This document shows, piece by piece, positions 17,928-26,426 of a DNA stretch of 64,000 bases. The notes beneath the pieces are model-generated. The model was given only the letters and a program-made list of their open reading frames with translations, was not told the origin of the DNA and did not search any database. How positions within the stretch are numbered: the stretch's first letter is position 1; each line of letters begins with the position of its first letter. This DNA is from Aureimonas sp. SK2 (lineage in GTDB: Bacteria; Pseudomonadota; Alphaproteobacteria; Rhizobiales; Rhizobiaceae). The position numbers and the translations under genes are program-made. The stretch spans positions 124,001 to 188,000 of the forward strand of contig NZ_JAPZDS010000007.1 of NCBI RefSeq assembly GCF_029813115.1, in the 5' to 3' direction.

Positions 17928-18518
17928 TTAGCGGTAGATCCACTGCTCCGGCAGGCGGATGTCCACGCGCTCGCCGAGCGCGACGCGGCCGGGCTTCTCG
18001 ACCCAGGCGACGAGGCCCCGCCGGTGCCGCCCTTCGCGCACGAAGGCCCGCTCGACCTCCGGCCGGTCGTCCAGGCGGCGTGCGACGGCGCGGCCGGAGG
18101 CACGGCAGGGCGCATTGTCGCCGTCCACCTTGATCGTCGCGCCGCCAGAGAAGAACAGAAGCGTGCGCGGCGGAAGCCAGCTCAGGCGATCGACCCCGGC
18201 GAGCGTCATGTTGGCGCCGATCCACTCCGGCTCCAGGCGCTCGATCGCCAGCCCTTGCGCAATGGCGGCCAACTCGGCGCGCGAGACGATGGAAATCTGC
18301 CGCTCGTTGCGGATTTCGGTGCGACGGGGATACCAGGGCTCGCGCCCGCCCGTGCGCCGCGTCGGGCCGCCGTGACGGTCGCCGGCGAGCCCGTCGAAGG
18401 AAAAGTCGAGTGCCTCGACGGCCTCGGTCTCGAAACTCGCGCCGGCCCCGGAAAAGAGGCCGTCCACGCGCGCTTCGATCGTGCGTGCCGGGATGCGGGT
18501 CGGCGCTTCGCCCGCCAT
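17928..18518 (-). CDS. MOSC domain-containing protein
   Basis: A 196-residue protein of the MOSC fold (molybdenum cofactor sulfurase C-terminal domain), a family that handles sulfur or molybdenum cofactor chemistry. The conserved core includes DFSFDGLAGDRHGGPTRR near residues 39-56, ISIVSRAELAAIAQGL near 76, and the cysteine segment DGDNAPCRASGRAV (Cys about 137), then RGLVAWVEKPGRVALGERV. It begins at the ATG 18518, which overlaps the TGA of the dedA gene (ATGA), showing translational coupling. A longer open frame upstream is antisense-like and lies inside dedA. The substrate is unknown; the family includes YiiM-like detoxifying proteins. Confidence 0.9.
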   Translation of the reverse strand: MAGEAPTRIPARTIEARVDGLFSGAGASFETEAVEALDFSFDGLAGDRHGGPTRRTGGREPWYPRRTEIRNERQISIVSRAELAAIAQGLAIERLEPEWIGANMTLAGVDRLSWLPPRTLLFFSGGATIKVDGDNAPCRASGRAVARRLDDRPEVERAFVREGRHRRGLVAWVEKPGRVALGERVDIRLPEQWIYR

Positions 18519-19162
18519 CAACGGGCGCTGTCGTCGCCGGCCTGGAGATCGACGGGACGGCTGCGCTTCGACGGCTTGAAGGTGACGACCCGGTAGACGT
18601 AGATCACCACAACCGCCACGATCACCGCGTTGGAGACCGGTCCGACATACTGGTCCACCAGCTCGTACTGCTGGGCCAGGAGGTAGCCGGCGAGCGCCAG
18701 GCCCGTGGTCCAGGCGAGCGTGCCGATAGCGGAGAAGAACAGGAACGTGTGAAGCGGCATGCGGGCGAGACCGGCCGGCACCGAGATCAGGGTGCGGACA
18801 GTCGGAACGAGGCGTCCGAACAGGACCGCCCAAAGCCCGTACTTGCGGAACCAGCGATCGGCGGCCTCGACGTCCTCTGCCGTCATGGTCATCCAGCGGC
18901 CGAAGCGGTCGGCGAGACGCACGATGCGCTCCTCGCCGAACCAAAGGCCGAGATAATACCAGGGCATGATGCCGAGGATGGAGCCCAGCGTTCCCGCCAG
19001 GACGACCGCGAAGAAGGAATGGTTGCCGGTGGCGGCCTGGTAGCCCGCGAGCGGCATGATGATTTCGGAGGGAATGGGCGGGAAGATGTTCTCCAGAAAC
19101 ATCAGGAAACCGATGCCGAAGACACCGTAGTCCTGCATCAGGTTCTGAACGAACGTATCCAT
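18518..19162 (-). CDS. DedA family membrane protein
   Basis: A 214-residue inner-membrane protein of the DedA superfamily, whose members act as lipid (for example undecaprenyl-phosphate) scramblases or transporters. Typical features are the N-terminal reentrant segment FGIGFLMFLENIFPPIPSEIIMPLAGY, the GSILGIMPWYYLGLWFGEERI stretch, the motif GRLVPTVRTLISVPAGLARMPL near residue 116-137, and further hydrophobic helices. The start ATG at 19162 has no competitor. It is followed by the coupled MOSC gene, with a 105-bp gap from the upstream response-regulator gene. Which lipid it moves cannot be told. Confidence 0.92.
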   Translation of the reverse strand: MDTFVQNLMQDYGVFGIGFLMFLENIFPPIPSEIIMPLAGYQAATGNHSFFAVVLAGTLGSILGIMPWYYLGLWFGEERIVRLADRFGRWMTMTAEDVEAADRWFRKYGLWAVLFGRLVPTVRTLISVPAGLARMPLHTFLFFSAIGTLAWTTGLALAGYLLAQQYELVDQYVGPVSNAVIVAVVVIYVYRVVTFKPSKRSRPVDLQAGDDSAR

Positions 19163-19267
19163 CGGCGTTTCGACCTCGTGGCGCAGCGTCGCGGGAAGCG
19201 GGCTCGGCGTGCGCAGTGCCCTATCACGAGCAGGCGCGCGATGAAACGCGGCTGCGCGGCTCGCCTG

Positions 19268-19660
19268 TCAGGCCGTCGCGGGAGCCGGGCGCGCGGCCAG
19301 GATAGCGGCGGCGATCTGGTCGGGCGTATAGGGCTTCTGCACCACGGGACGCTCGGGCCACCGCCCTTCGAGGCCCGGCCGGCCGTAGCCCGTGGCGAAC
19401 AGGAAAGGCACGCCCGCCGCCTCCAGCCGCTCGGCGACCGGGTAGACCTTTTCGCCCGCGATGTTGACGTCGAGGATCGCGACATCGATCGCGTCCCCAC
19501 GGTCCAGCATCTCGAACGCCCGCCGCACGCGCATCGCAGGTCCGACCACCCGGCAGCCGAGTTCGTCCAGCATGTCCTCCAACTGCATGGCGACGAGGCT
19601 CTCGTCCTCCACCACGAACACGCGCAGACCTTCCAGGGAGCTTCGGTCAGGAGAGGGCAA
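19268..19660 (-). CDS. Single-domain response regulator, FAT GUY type
   Basis: A 130-residue receiver domain with no output domain. The acidic pocket and phosphoacceptor are visible (VFVVEDESLVAMQLEDML and VAILDVNIAGE, Asp about residue 60), and the conserved lysine is in VVQKPYTP. It contains VPFLFATGYG, the PFxFATGY signature of the FAT GUY single-domain regulators that work with HWE/HisKA2 kinases in the alphaproteobacterial general stress response. The start appears to be a TTG at 19660; the gene overlaps the last 14 bp of the upstream kinase gene, so the pair is translationally coupled. It probably relays or drains phosphate from that kinase. Placing it in the general stress pathway is inference. 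Confidence 0.85.
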   Translation of the reverse strand: MPSPDRSSLEGLRVFVVEDESLVAMQLEDMLDELGCRVVGPAMRVRRAFEMLDRGDAIDVAILDVNIAGEKVYPVAERLEAAGVPFLFATGYGRPGLEGRWPERPVVQKPYTPDQIAAAILAARPAPATA

Positions 19661-21116
19661 GGTGCGGGATGTCCTCGATCTCGATGGCGGGAAGGACGAT
19701 GGTCCATGCCAGCCCGTTGCGGCCGCAGTCGGCTTCGAGCCGACCTTCCAGTTCGCCGGTCACGATACGCTCCAGCATGCGCATGCCGAAGCCGGGCCGG
19801 ATGGCGACCGGCTCGGGCGACTCCCAGCTCTCGCGCCATTCCAGCGCCACGGAACTCTCCCGCCGCTGCCAGCCGATCGCGAGACGCCCTCCGGCCATGT
19901 TCAACGCTCCATATTTCAGGCCGTTGGATGCCAGCTCGTGGAAGATCATCGCCATTGCGATGGCGGCCTTGGGGTTGAGCCTGATCGGCGGGCCGGAAAT
20001 TTCCGTCCGGTCGAGGTCGAGCGCTCGCAGCTCGGCACGCAGGACGGTTTCGAGATCGGCCGATTCCCAATGCTGGTCGCTTAGAAGGTTGTGGGCATTG
20101 GACAAGGCGACGATCCGCGCCTCGAAGGCGCGACGCGCCTCGTCGCGATCCCGGTCGGCGCGGAAGCTCGGCCGCGCCAGGGACTGGATCGTCGACAGCG
20201 TGTTCTTCACGCGATGGTTCAGCTCGTCGATCAGAAGCCGTTGGCGCTGATGTGCCCGCACGCTTTCCGTACGGTCATAGCCCTGGACGAAGATCCCCTC
20301 CACCTCGCCCGCCTCGCCGCGCACCGGGTGGAAGGAGACGTCGAGGAACAATTCGCGTGGGCCGCCCGAGGGGTAGCTTGCCAGGACCCGCAGGTCCTTG
20401 CCCTCGAAGACCTCGCCCGTGGAATAGACACGGTGCAGAAGATCGAGAAGCCCCTTGGCCTCCGCTTCCGGAAAGACGTCGCGCATCGGCAACCCGCCCA
20501 GTTCCCGATCTCCGGCCAGAACTCGGAAGGCCCGGTTGGCGAAGGTGAAGCTGTGGTCCGGCCCGCGCAGAAGCGCGACCAGCCCGGGCGCCTGCTCGAA
20601 CAGATGACGGAACCGGTCGAGCTGGCTGCGAGAGGTGCGGTAGGCTTCCTCGATCTCGCGCGTGCGCTCCAGAAGCGACATCTCCTGCGCCGGAACGGAG
20701 GCCGCGCTTCCCGCGACGGTGCGAAGGCGGACGAGTTCGGTGATGTCCACCGTGTTCTGCAGGACAAAGATCACCTTGCCGTCCGTGTCGCAGAGCGGCG
20801 AATGGACCGCGGACCAGTAGCGCTTCTCGAACCCGTCGGCGGGGTTGGAGGACAGAGGAATCTCATATTCGATGAAGGCGAGCGTGTCAGGCTTGCCGCT
20901 CTCGAAGACGCGGCGGATCGAGTTCTCCAGCCGCGCGCGCTCGGGATTTTCGTTGGGGAAGCAGTCGAACAGGTTTCTGCCGACCAGTTCGTCGCGCGGG
21001 CGGCCCGTCGCACCCTCGTAGGCCGGATTGGCGGCAATATAGTTGAGATCGCCATCGACGATCATATGCGGGCTCGGCAGCGCATCGAACAGTTGATGGA
21101 AATTCAGTCTGTTCAT
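19647..21116 (-). CDS. PAS-PAS HWE sensor histidine kinase
   Basis: A 489-residue soluble kinase with two PAS domains (about residues 5-120 and 165-290) and a C-terminal HWE kinase core. The phosphoacceptor helix is LIDELNHRVKNTLSTIQSLA (His about 306), the N box is MIFHELASNGLKYGAL, and the defining WxE is in VALEWRESWE. There is no transmembrane segment, so the signal is cytoplasmic. The PAS domains lack the LOV cysteine motif, so light sensing through flavin is unlikely. The ATG at 21116 gives the family N-terminus MNRLNFHQLFDALPSPHMI; an upstream in-frame ATG at 21164 is possible. It overlaps the following response-regulator gene and probably phosphorylates it. Confidence 0.9.
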   Translation of the reverse strand: MNRLNFHQLFDALPSPHMIVDGDLNYIAANPAYEGATGRPRDELVGRNLFDCFPNENPERARLENSIRRVFESGKPDTLAFIEYEIPLSSNPADGFEKRYWSAVHSPLCDTDGKVIFVLQNTVDITELVRLRTVAGSAASVPAQEMSLLERTREIEEAYRTSRSQLDRFRHLFEQAPGLVALLRGPDHSFTFANRAFRVLAGDRELGGLPMRDVFPEAEAKGLLDLLHRVYSTGEVFEGKDLRVLASYPSGGPRELFLDVSFHPVRGEAGEVEGIFVQGYDRTESVRAHQRQRLLIDELNHRVKNTLSTIQSLARPSFRADRDRDEARRAFEARIVALSNAHNLLSDQHWESADLETVLRAELRALDLDRTEISGPPIRLNPKAAIAMAMIFHELASNGLKYGALNMAGGRLAIGWQRRESSVALEWRESWESPEPVAIRPGFGMRMLERIVTGELEGRLEADCGRNGLAWTIVLPAIEIEDIPHLALS

Positions 21117-21210
21117 GTCATGCGTCTCGCGGCGGCGCCCTTGCCACAAACTGTTCCGGCGCATCGTTGCGATCCGGAGTGGAACCGGAGGCTCCAGATA
21201 GAGGCGGGAC

Positions 21211-21236
21211 GGCGCGCGGAAAGGTGTCCGCGCGCC
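21211..21236 (-). terminator. Hairpin after ettA
   Basis: Perfect 10-bp stem GGCGCGCGGA / TCCGCGCGCC with a 6-nt loop, starting 9 bp after the ettA stop. There is no T run, so it may be a weak terminator or an mRNA 3'-end stabiliser ahead of the kinase gene. Confidence 0.55.
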
Positions 21237-21244
21237 GCTTCGCG

Positions 21245-22894
21245 TTAGCGCGTCAGGCGCTTGTAGGTCGGACGCTTGGGGTTGACGCTCTCTGGGCCGA
21301 GACGCCGGATCTTGTCCTGCTCGTAGTCCTCGAAGTTGCCCTCGAACCACTCGACATGGCTGTCGCCCTCGAAGGCCAGGATGTGCGTCGCCAGACGGTC
21401 GAGGAACATGCGATCGTGGCTGATGACCACGGCGCAGCCGGCGTATTCCTCCAGCGCATCCTCCAGCGCGGCCAGCGTCTCGGTGTCGAGGTCGTTGGTC
21501 GGCTCGTCGAGAAGGATGACGTTGGAGCCGGTCTTCAGCATCTTGGCGAGGTGCACGCGGTTGCGCTGACCGCCCGACAGGGTGCCGACCTTCTGCTGCT
21601 GGTCCGGCCCCTTGAAGTTGAAGTTGCCGACATAGGCACGGGAGTTCATCTCGTACTTGCCGAGCTTCATGATATCGACCGCGCCCGTCACCTCTTCCCA
21701 GACGTTCTTGTTGGGATCGAGGTGGTCGCGGCTCTGGTCGACATAGCCGAGATCGACGGTCTCGCCGATCTTGATGTCGCCGGAATCCGGCTTCTCCTGT
21801 CCGGTCAGCATCTTGAACAGCGTCGACTTGCCGGCGCCGTTCGGGCCGATGACGCCCACGATGCCGCCCGGCGGCAGCTTGAACGAGAGGTTCTCGATCA
21901 GCACCCGGTCGCCGTAGCTCTTGGTGATGTTCTCGACCTCGATGACCCGGTTGCCGAGGCGCTCGCCCGTCGGGATGACGATCTTGCCGTCGGCGGGCTT
22001 GCGGTTCTCCGCCAGCTCGACCAGCTCGTGATAGGCCTTGATGCGCGCCTTGGACTTGGTCTGGCGGGCCTTGGCGCCCTGCCCCATCCACTCGCGCTCG
22101 CGCGTGAGGGCGCGCATGCGGGCGTCCTCCTCGCGACCTTCCTGGGCCATGCGCTTGGCCTTCTTCTCCAGATAGGTGGAGTAATTGCCCTCGTAGGGCA
22201 CGCCGCGGCCGCGATCGAGCTCGAGAATCCAGCCCGTCACGTTGTCGAGGAAGTAGCGATCGTGCGTGATCATCAGCACGGCGCCCTCGTATTCGCGCAG
22301 GTGCTTCTCCAGCCAGGCGATGGTCTCGGCGTCGAGATGGTTGGTGGGCTCGTCGAGGAGCAGGATGTCCGGCTTCGACAGGAGGAGCTTGCACAGCGCC
22401 ACGCGGCGCTTCTCGCCGCCCGAGAGCGGTCCGACCTCGGCGTCGCGCGGCGGGCAGCGCAGCGCGTCCATCGCCATCTCGACCTGGCTTTCGAGGTCCC
22501 AGAGGTTCTGGCTGTCGATCTGGTCCTGAAGCTTGGCGCCCTCCTCGGCCGTCTCGTCCGAGTAGTTCATCATGAGTTCGTTGTAACGGTCGAGGATGGC
22601 CTGCTTGTCGGCCACACCTTCCATCACGTTCTCGAAGACGGTCTTCGATTCGTCGAGCCTGGGCTCCTGCGGCAGGTAGCCGACGGTGGCGCCCTCGGCG
22701 GCCCAGGCCTCGCCCGTGAACTCCTTGTCGGTGCCCGCCATGATCTTGAGCAGTGTCGACTTACCCGCGCCGTTGGGGCCGAGAATGCCGATCTTGGCAT
22801 CGGGGTAGAAGGAGAGATGGATGTTCTCCAGAACCTTCTTGGTGCCGTAGGCCTTGGTGAGTCCGGCCATATGGTAGATGAACTGGCGAGCCAT
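21245..22894 (-). CDS. ettA: Energy-dependent translational throttle protein EttA (ABC-F)
   Basis: A 549-residue ABC-F ATPase that binds the ribosomal E site and gates the first steps of elongation according to energy charge. It has two nucleotide-binding domains: Walker A GPNGAGKST near residue 39, LSGGEKRRVALCKLLLSKPDILLLDEPTNHLD near 170, and in the second half [14 protein letters not shown] and LSGGQRNRVHLAKMLKTGSNVILLDEPTNDLD. Between them is the Arg/Lys-rich linker (KKAKRMAQEGREEDARMRALTRERE). The ATG at 22894 (MARQFIYHMAGLTKAYGTKK) is standard for EttA. The frame remains open upstream through a palindromic element, but that segment has no family similarity. The 5' leader may include that palindrome. 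Confidence 0.96.
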   Translation of the reverse strand: MARQFIYHMAGLTKAYGTKKVLENIHLSFYPDAKIGILGPNGAGKSTLLKIMAGTDKEFTGEAWAAEGATVGYLPQEPRLDESKTVFENVMEGVADKQAILDRYNELMMNYSDETAEEGAKLQDQIDSQNLWDLESQVEMAMDALRCPPRDAEVGPLSGGEKRRVALCKLLLSKPDILLLDEPTNHLDAETIAWLEKHLREYEGAVLMITHDRYFLDNVTGWILELDRGRGVPYEGNYSTYLEKKAKRMAQEGREEDARMRALTREREWMGQGAKARQTKSKARIKAYHELVELAENRKPADGKIVIPTGERLGNRVIEVENITKSYGDRVLIENLSFKLPPGGIVGVIGPNGAGKSTLFKMLTGQEKPDSGDIKIGETVDLGYVDQSRDHLDPNKNVWEEVTGAVDIMKLGKYEMNSRAYVGNFNFKGPDQQQKVGTLSGGQRNRVHLAKMLKTGSNVILLDEPTNDLDTETLAALEDALEEYAGCAVVISHDRMFLDRLATHILAFEGDSHVEWFEGNFEDYEQDKIRRLGPESVNPKRPTYKRLTR

Positions 22895-22927
22895 CGCGCG
22901 CGCGTCTCCGGTTTGTTCGATGCAGGA

Positions 22928-23092
22928 TAAGAACCGGGGAAAGGACCCTGCGGCGGAGGACCGGCGAGGACTTTTCGCTGCCGGCAAGGCGCCGAGCGCA
23001 GCCGATACAGCGCATCGGCTGATGTCGGCAACGATGTCCGGCGACGGAAAGGACCGGCGGGCCGACCCGCAGGGTTCTTTCCCCGGTTCTAA
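22928..23092. repeat. 165-bp imperfect palindrome with TAA flanks (MITE-like or structured leader)
   Basis: Terminal inverted arms at 22931-22953 and 23067-23089 match at 22 of 23 positions. They are bordered by TAA on both sides (22928-22930 and 23090-23092). The inner arms are also imperfectly complementary: GGACCGGCG-type segments, then CAGCCGAT / ATCGGCTG at 22999-23006 and 23014-23021 around a 7-nt apex. The whole block folds as one long hairpin. It lies 35 bp upstream of the ettA start, so it would be in the ettA leader if transcription begins beyond it. There is no coding function. TAA could be a target-site duplication, giving a MITE-type element. Confidence 0.7.
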
Positions 23093-23226
23093 GTTGGCGC
23101 ACAGGTAAGGCATGCGCCTGCGATGAGCAACAAACCGCGCTCGAAAATCGAGACGCCGCCCGCCGGGTTGACCTTGGCGCCCGCACGGCCGAAGACGCAC
23201 CGACCGACAGAGCACGGGACCGATCC

Positions 23227-23523
23227 ATGATCCGCCACATCGTCTTCTTCAGCGCACGGGACAAGGCCGATCTGCCGGCCATCAAGGAAGGGCTCCAGAC
23301 GCTGGCGGGCATCGCGCATCACGACCATTTCGAGGTGGTCGAGAACGCGCGCGTCGACCCGATGGGCAACGACGTGGACATCGTCGTCTATGCCGAGTTC
23401 CGCGACCGCGCGGCGCTGGCTGCCTACAAGGCCGATCCGATCTACGAGGCCTCGACGCGCCGCGTGCGCCCCTTGCGCGAGATCCGCTATTCCGCCGACT
23501 ACGAGGTGCCCGACCGGGCCTGA
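23227..23523 (+). CDS. Dabb family protein (stress-responsive A/B barrel)
   Basis: A 98-residue protein consisting of one Dabb domain, a ferredoxin-like dimeric alpha-beta barrel. It begins MIRHIVFFSARDKADLPAIKEGL, the typical first strand and helix, and contains VVYAEFRDRAALAAYKADPIYE, the hallmark second half where the repeated helix precedes the last strand (PLREIRYSADYEV). Family members range from stress proteins to small-molecule cyclases, and no substrate is implied here. It follows the palindromic element by about 135 bp and converges with the RNase T2 gene, whose stop is 7 bp away. Confidence 0.9.
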   Translation: MIRHIVFFSARDKADLPAIKEGLQTLAGIAHHDHFEVVENARVDPMGNDVDIVVYAEFRDRAALAAYKADPIYEASTRRVRPLREIRYSADYEVPDRA

Positions 23524-23530
23524 CGAGACA

Positions 23531-24526
23531 TTAGTCGAACCCGGGCGCGTCCACGCGTCCTTCCCGACAGCCGCGCCCGGTCTCCTCGCCGGCTCGGATC
23601 AGCTCGGCGAGCGGCACCTCCCGCGACAAGTCGCCCGCCAGCGCGATGCGCAGTTCGCGGATCATCGGCTCGCCGGACGGATCGTCCCCGCAGTCCACGA
23701 GCACCCGCCGCCCGGCGCCGCGGCCGAAGGCCTGGTCGAAGCTCGCCCGCACCGCATCGGCCGTCAGCGTGTCGCCGATCGAAGCCTCGAACAGGCGGCG
23801 GATGGGAGAGCGGTTCAGTTCCTCCAAAAGGCGGATCGACTGCGCGAAATAGGCCTCGGCATCGCCCTTGAAGCACGTGCCGTGGACCCACCACTCGTGC
23901 CGGTCAAGGCCGGACTGCACGCCCGGCATGACTTCGGAGAGCGCCTGCCGCGTGCCCGCCGAGACTTCGAAGTCCGGCAGCCGACGCCAGTCGCCGCGCT
24001 CGTCCACGCGTCGGACGTCATCGGGCACGCCGCAATATTCGCGGCCGCGCGGCTGGGGCCAGAGGCCATGCAGGGAGAAGCCGTTGCCAGCCGTGCCACC
24101 GCTCCGGCACTCGCGCACCGAGGGGCGGGTCTCGCAGAAGGCCGGCTGCCAGCTGGCGGCCAGGACATAGCTGTCGTGTCCCCCGCTCCGCGTCTTCGGG
24201 GCCGGCCTCGCGTCGGCCGACTGGCTCGCGTCCTCCACCCGGCCGCAGCCGAAGGCCACCCATCGCCTCTCCGGTTCGGCGCCCGGCACGCGGATCAGAT
24301 AGTGGCTGCCGGGCGAAGCGTTGCGGCCGATCAGGGCATAAGACGTGCCCGGTTCCGTGACGATCCGGCCCGGATTGTCCTCCGAGCGGATCGAAGGCGT
24401 CGCAAAGCAGCTTGCCTCCGCCACGAAGACGCCCACCATCGGCACCTGTGCCCGCGCCGCCACAGACGGCAGCGCGAATGCGGCGACGCACGCTCCGATG
24501 ATCGCCAAGCCTGTTGCGCGCGGCAT
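23531..24526 (-). CDS. Secreted ribonuclease T2 family protein
   Basis: A 331-residue exported RNase of the T2 fold. After a signal peptide (residues 1-27, ending SVAARA) comes an extra N-terminal region of about 85 residues (FVAEASCFATPSI onward, with Cys residues) not found in minimal RNase T2. The two catalytic segments are complete: CAS I as FSLHGLWPQ (His153) and CAS II as HEWWVHGTC (residues 210-218, two catalytic His). Several cysteines fit disulfides in the periplasm. The start at 24526 has GAGGAG about 8 nt upstream; a start at 24550 would add eight residues and hide the signal peptide. It diverges from the hydrolase gene and probably scavenges periplasmic or external RNA. Confidence 0.92.
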   Translation of the reverse strand: MPRATGLAIIGACVAAFALPSVAARAQVPMVGVFVAEASCFATPSIRSEDNPGRIVTEPGTSYALIGRNASPGSHYLIRVPGAEPERRWVAFGCGRVEDASQSADARPAPKTRSGGHDSYVLAASWQPAFCETRPSVRECRSGGTAGNGFSLHGLWPQPRGREYCGVPDDVRRVDERGDWRRLPDFEVSAGTRQALSEVMPGVQSGLDRHEWWVHGTCFKGDAEAYFAQSIRLLEELNRSPIRRLFEASIGDTLTADAVRASFDQAFGRGAGRRVLVDCGDDPSGEPMIRELRIALAGDLSREVPLAELIRAGEETGRGCREGRVDAPGFD

Positions 24527-24592
24527 GTCCCATGCTCCTCTCGACGGCATCCGTCGTTACCCCTTACCGATTTGCCGCGAGCTTTCCCACCG

Positions 24593-25567
24593 ATGGTCTC
24601 TCCCGCGCGCCGCTTCGTGATCGACAGCCCGACGGGCGCCGCGCTCTGCGTGCGCGCCTGGGAGCCGGAGGTCGAGACGAGCGCCGTGCTCCTGATCTTC
24701 CACGGGCTCGCGGAGCACGGCGCCCGCTACGACCGCACAGCGCGGGACCTCGGCCGCCGAGGCATCGCCGTCTATGCGCACGACCATCGGGGCCATGGCT
24801 CGACCACGGCCTTCGACGCGCCACTGCGGCGCTTCGCCTCGCGCGACGGCGTGCGCAAGGTCGTGCGGGACTGCCACGCCGTTCGCGAACAGGCCCAGCG
24901 GGACAAGCCCGGCCTGCCCGTCTTCGCGCTCGGCCATTCCCTGGGCGGCGCGATCGCGCTTCATTACGTCAGGCGCTTCGGTGGCGGGCTGTCGGGCTGC
25001 CTCGTCTGGAATTCCGGCGCATCGTTCGGCTGGCAGGCGCGGCTGGGGGTCGCGGCGCTGCGGATGGAGAGGATGCTGAAGGGTTCGGACGTCGCCAGCC
25101 AGCTCTTCGCCCGAGCGACCTTCGAGACATGGGCGAGGTCGGTGCCCGACCGCCGTACCGACGCCGACTGGCTGAGCCACGATCCGACCGTGGCCGACGC
25201 CTATATCCGCGATCCGCTCTGCGGCTGGACGCCGACCGTCTCCATGGCCGAGGACATCGTCGCCATGGCCCGCGAGAACGTGAGCCACGAGGCGCTCTCG
25301 CAGATCCCGCACGACCTCGCCCTGCATCTTCTCGGCGGCTCCGACGATCCCGCGACGGAGGGCGGAACGGAGGTCGCAAAGCTCGCCGACCGCCTGCGCG
25401 AGGCCGGATCGCGCAAGGTCGAACTCATGCGCGTCGAAGGCGCACGTCACGAGACGCTGAACGAGGCGGAGCCCTGGCGCTCGCAAGCTCTCACCGCCAT
25501 CGAACGCTTCGTCGAGAGCCGCCTGAACAGGCCACCGGCCTCGGTCGCCGCCGTCGATCCCGACTGA
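24593..25567 (+). CDS. Alpha/beta hydrolase, monoglyceride lipase / lysophospholipase type
   Basis: A 324-residue serine hydrolase of the S33 (serine aminopeptidase/MGL) family. Features are the oxyanion loop FHGLAEHGARYDR (residues about 33-45), AHDHRGHGST, the nucleophile elbow GHSLGGAIAL (Ser about 107), a cap region with LWNSGA-like VWNSGASF and the helices after it, and a C-terminal acid-His pair (GGSDDPAT and EGARHETLNE, His about 285). The DHRGHG and HGLAEH motifs are characteristic of monoacylglycerol lipases. No signal peptide, so cytoplasmic. It diverges from RNase T2 with 66 bp between starts. It converges with the next gene, stops 5 bp apart. Confidence 0.9.
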   Translation: MVSPARRFVIDSPTGAALCVRAWEPEVETSAVLLIFHGLAEHGARYDRTARDLGRRGIAVYAHDHRGHGSTTAFDAPLRRFASRDGVRKVVRDCHAVREQAQRDKPGLPVFALGHSLGGAIALHYVRRFGGGLSGCLVWNSGASFGWQARLGVAALRMERMLKGSDVASQLFARATFETWARSVPDRRTDADWLSHDPTVADAYIRDPLCGWTPTVSMAEDIVAMARENVSHEALSQIPHDLALHLLGGSDDPATEGGTEVAKLADRLREAGSRKVELMRVEGARHETLNEAEPWRSQALTAIERFVESRLNRPPASVAAVDPD

Positions 25568-25572
25568 CGGCT

Positions 25573-26421
25573 TCAGGCGGCGTCCGCGTCCGTTGCGCCG
25601 ACCAGCTTGAACTCGCCGAGTTCGTCGGGCGTCAGCACGTAGAGTTCGTCGGCCGGCGTCTGCATCGCGTGGATCCAGAGGCGCGGATCGACGCCCATCT
25701 CGACAAGGAGGCTCTGGCATTCGGCGATGGTCGCCTGGATGTCCGCGATCGAGCGGTCGAGATCGCGCAGGCGGTTCGACGCCGCGTCCGACACGGCATA
25801 GACCTGATGCACGCCGACCCAGGCCGCCTCGCCCGCCGTGCGACGGGTGCCGCCGGCGAGAACCAGCGGACAGGCCGAGGCGCAGTAGCCGTCGGCCGGC
25901 ACGGCGGTTTCCAGCTTCCGCTCGCGCACCAACCGCGACATGGCGATGGCGTCGCGCACCGAGCCGCCCGGCGAATGGAGAACGATCCGGCGGACCCCCG
26001 CCCCGTCCTCGCCGAGGAAACGCTTGAAGGCCTCGGCCGTGCCGGCATCGATGCGGCCGACTGCCGAGGCGACGCCGTCTTCCCCGAGATGGAACGACAT
26101 GGCGCGCGCCATGGCGTCGGCGGGCGGCGCGCCGTCATAACCCGGCAGAACCGGCTCGCCCCGGTTGGGCGCCACGGGCACCGCGCGCGGCAGATAGGGG
26201 CGGATCTGGTCACCGGGCTTGGGGGCCGGCAGGCGTAACGGCTCGGTGCGGGTCAGCCGCTCGCGGTCGCCCGCGTGGCCGGCGACCTCGAGCACGTCCT
26301 GCGCCAGCATCGAAGCGCCCATCGCGAGCACCGCGAGGAACGCAATTCTGAGCACGGTGCCGTCCGGCAGAGACAGGAACCACCGCTCCAGCCGACCCGG
26401 CGAGGTTCGGACGTCGCTCAC
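25573..26421 (-). CDS. Membrane-anchored ClpP/SppA-fold protein (COG3904-like)
   Basis: A 282-residue protein with one N-terminal transmembrane helix (about residues 24-40), a Pro-rich linker, and a periplasmic crotonase/ClpP-fold domain. The core has LHSPGGSV at 149-155, the cysteine-flanked serine CASAC at 180-184 (Ser182 as candidate nucleophile) followed by PLVLAGG, and VGVHQVYA with His205 as candidate base, in ClpP/SppA order. This is the COG3904 type seen in Alphaproteobacteria; substrate unknown. It starts with GTG at 26421, 5 bp after the stop of the upstream coiled-coil membrane protein gene, so the two form an operon. A scaffold role with inactive site is an alternative. Confidence 0.8.
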   Translation of the reverse strand: MSDVRTSPGRLERWFLSLPDGTVLRIAFLAVLAMGASMLAQDVLEVAGHAGDRERLTRTEPLRLPAPKPGDQIRPYLPRAVPVAPNRGEPVLPGYDGAPPADAMARAMSFHLGEDGVASAVGRIDAGTAEAFKRFLGEDGAGVRRIVLHSPGGSVRDAIAMSRLVRERKLETAVPADGYCASACPLVLAGGTRRTAGEAAWVGVHQVYAVSDAASNRLRDLDRSIADIQATIAECQSLLVEMGVDPRLWIHAMQTPADELYVLTPDELGEFKLVGATDADAA

Positions 26422-26426
26422 CTTCC

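Noticed and set aside
19647-22394. Long minus-strand frame joining ettA antisense-phase sequence to the kinase gene
   Set aside because: Runs through the ettA coding region in another frame; only the kinase portion from 21116 is supported.
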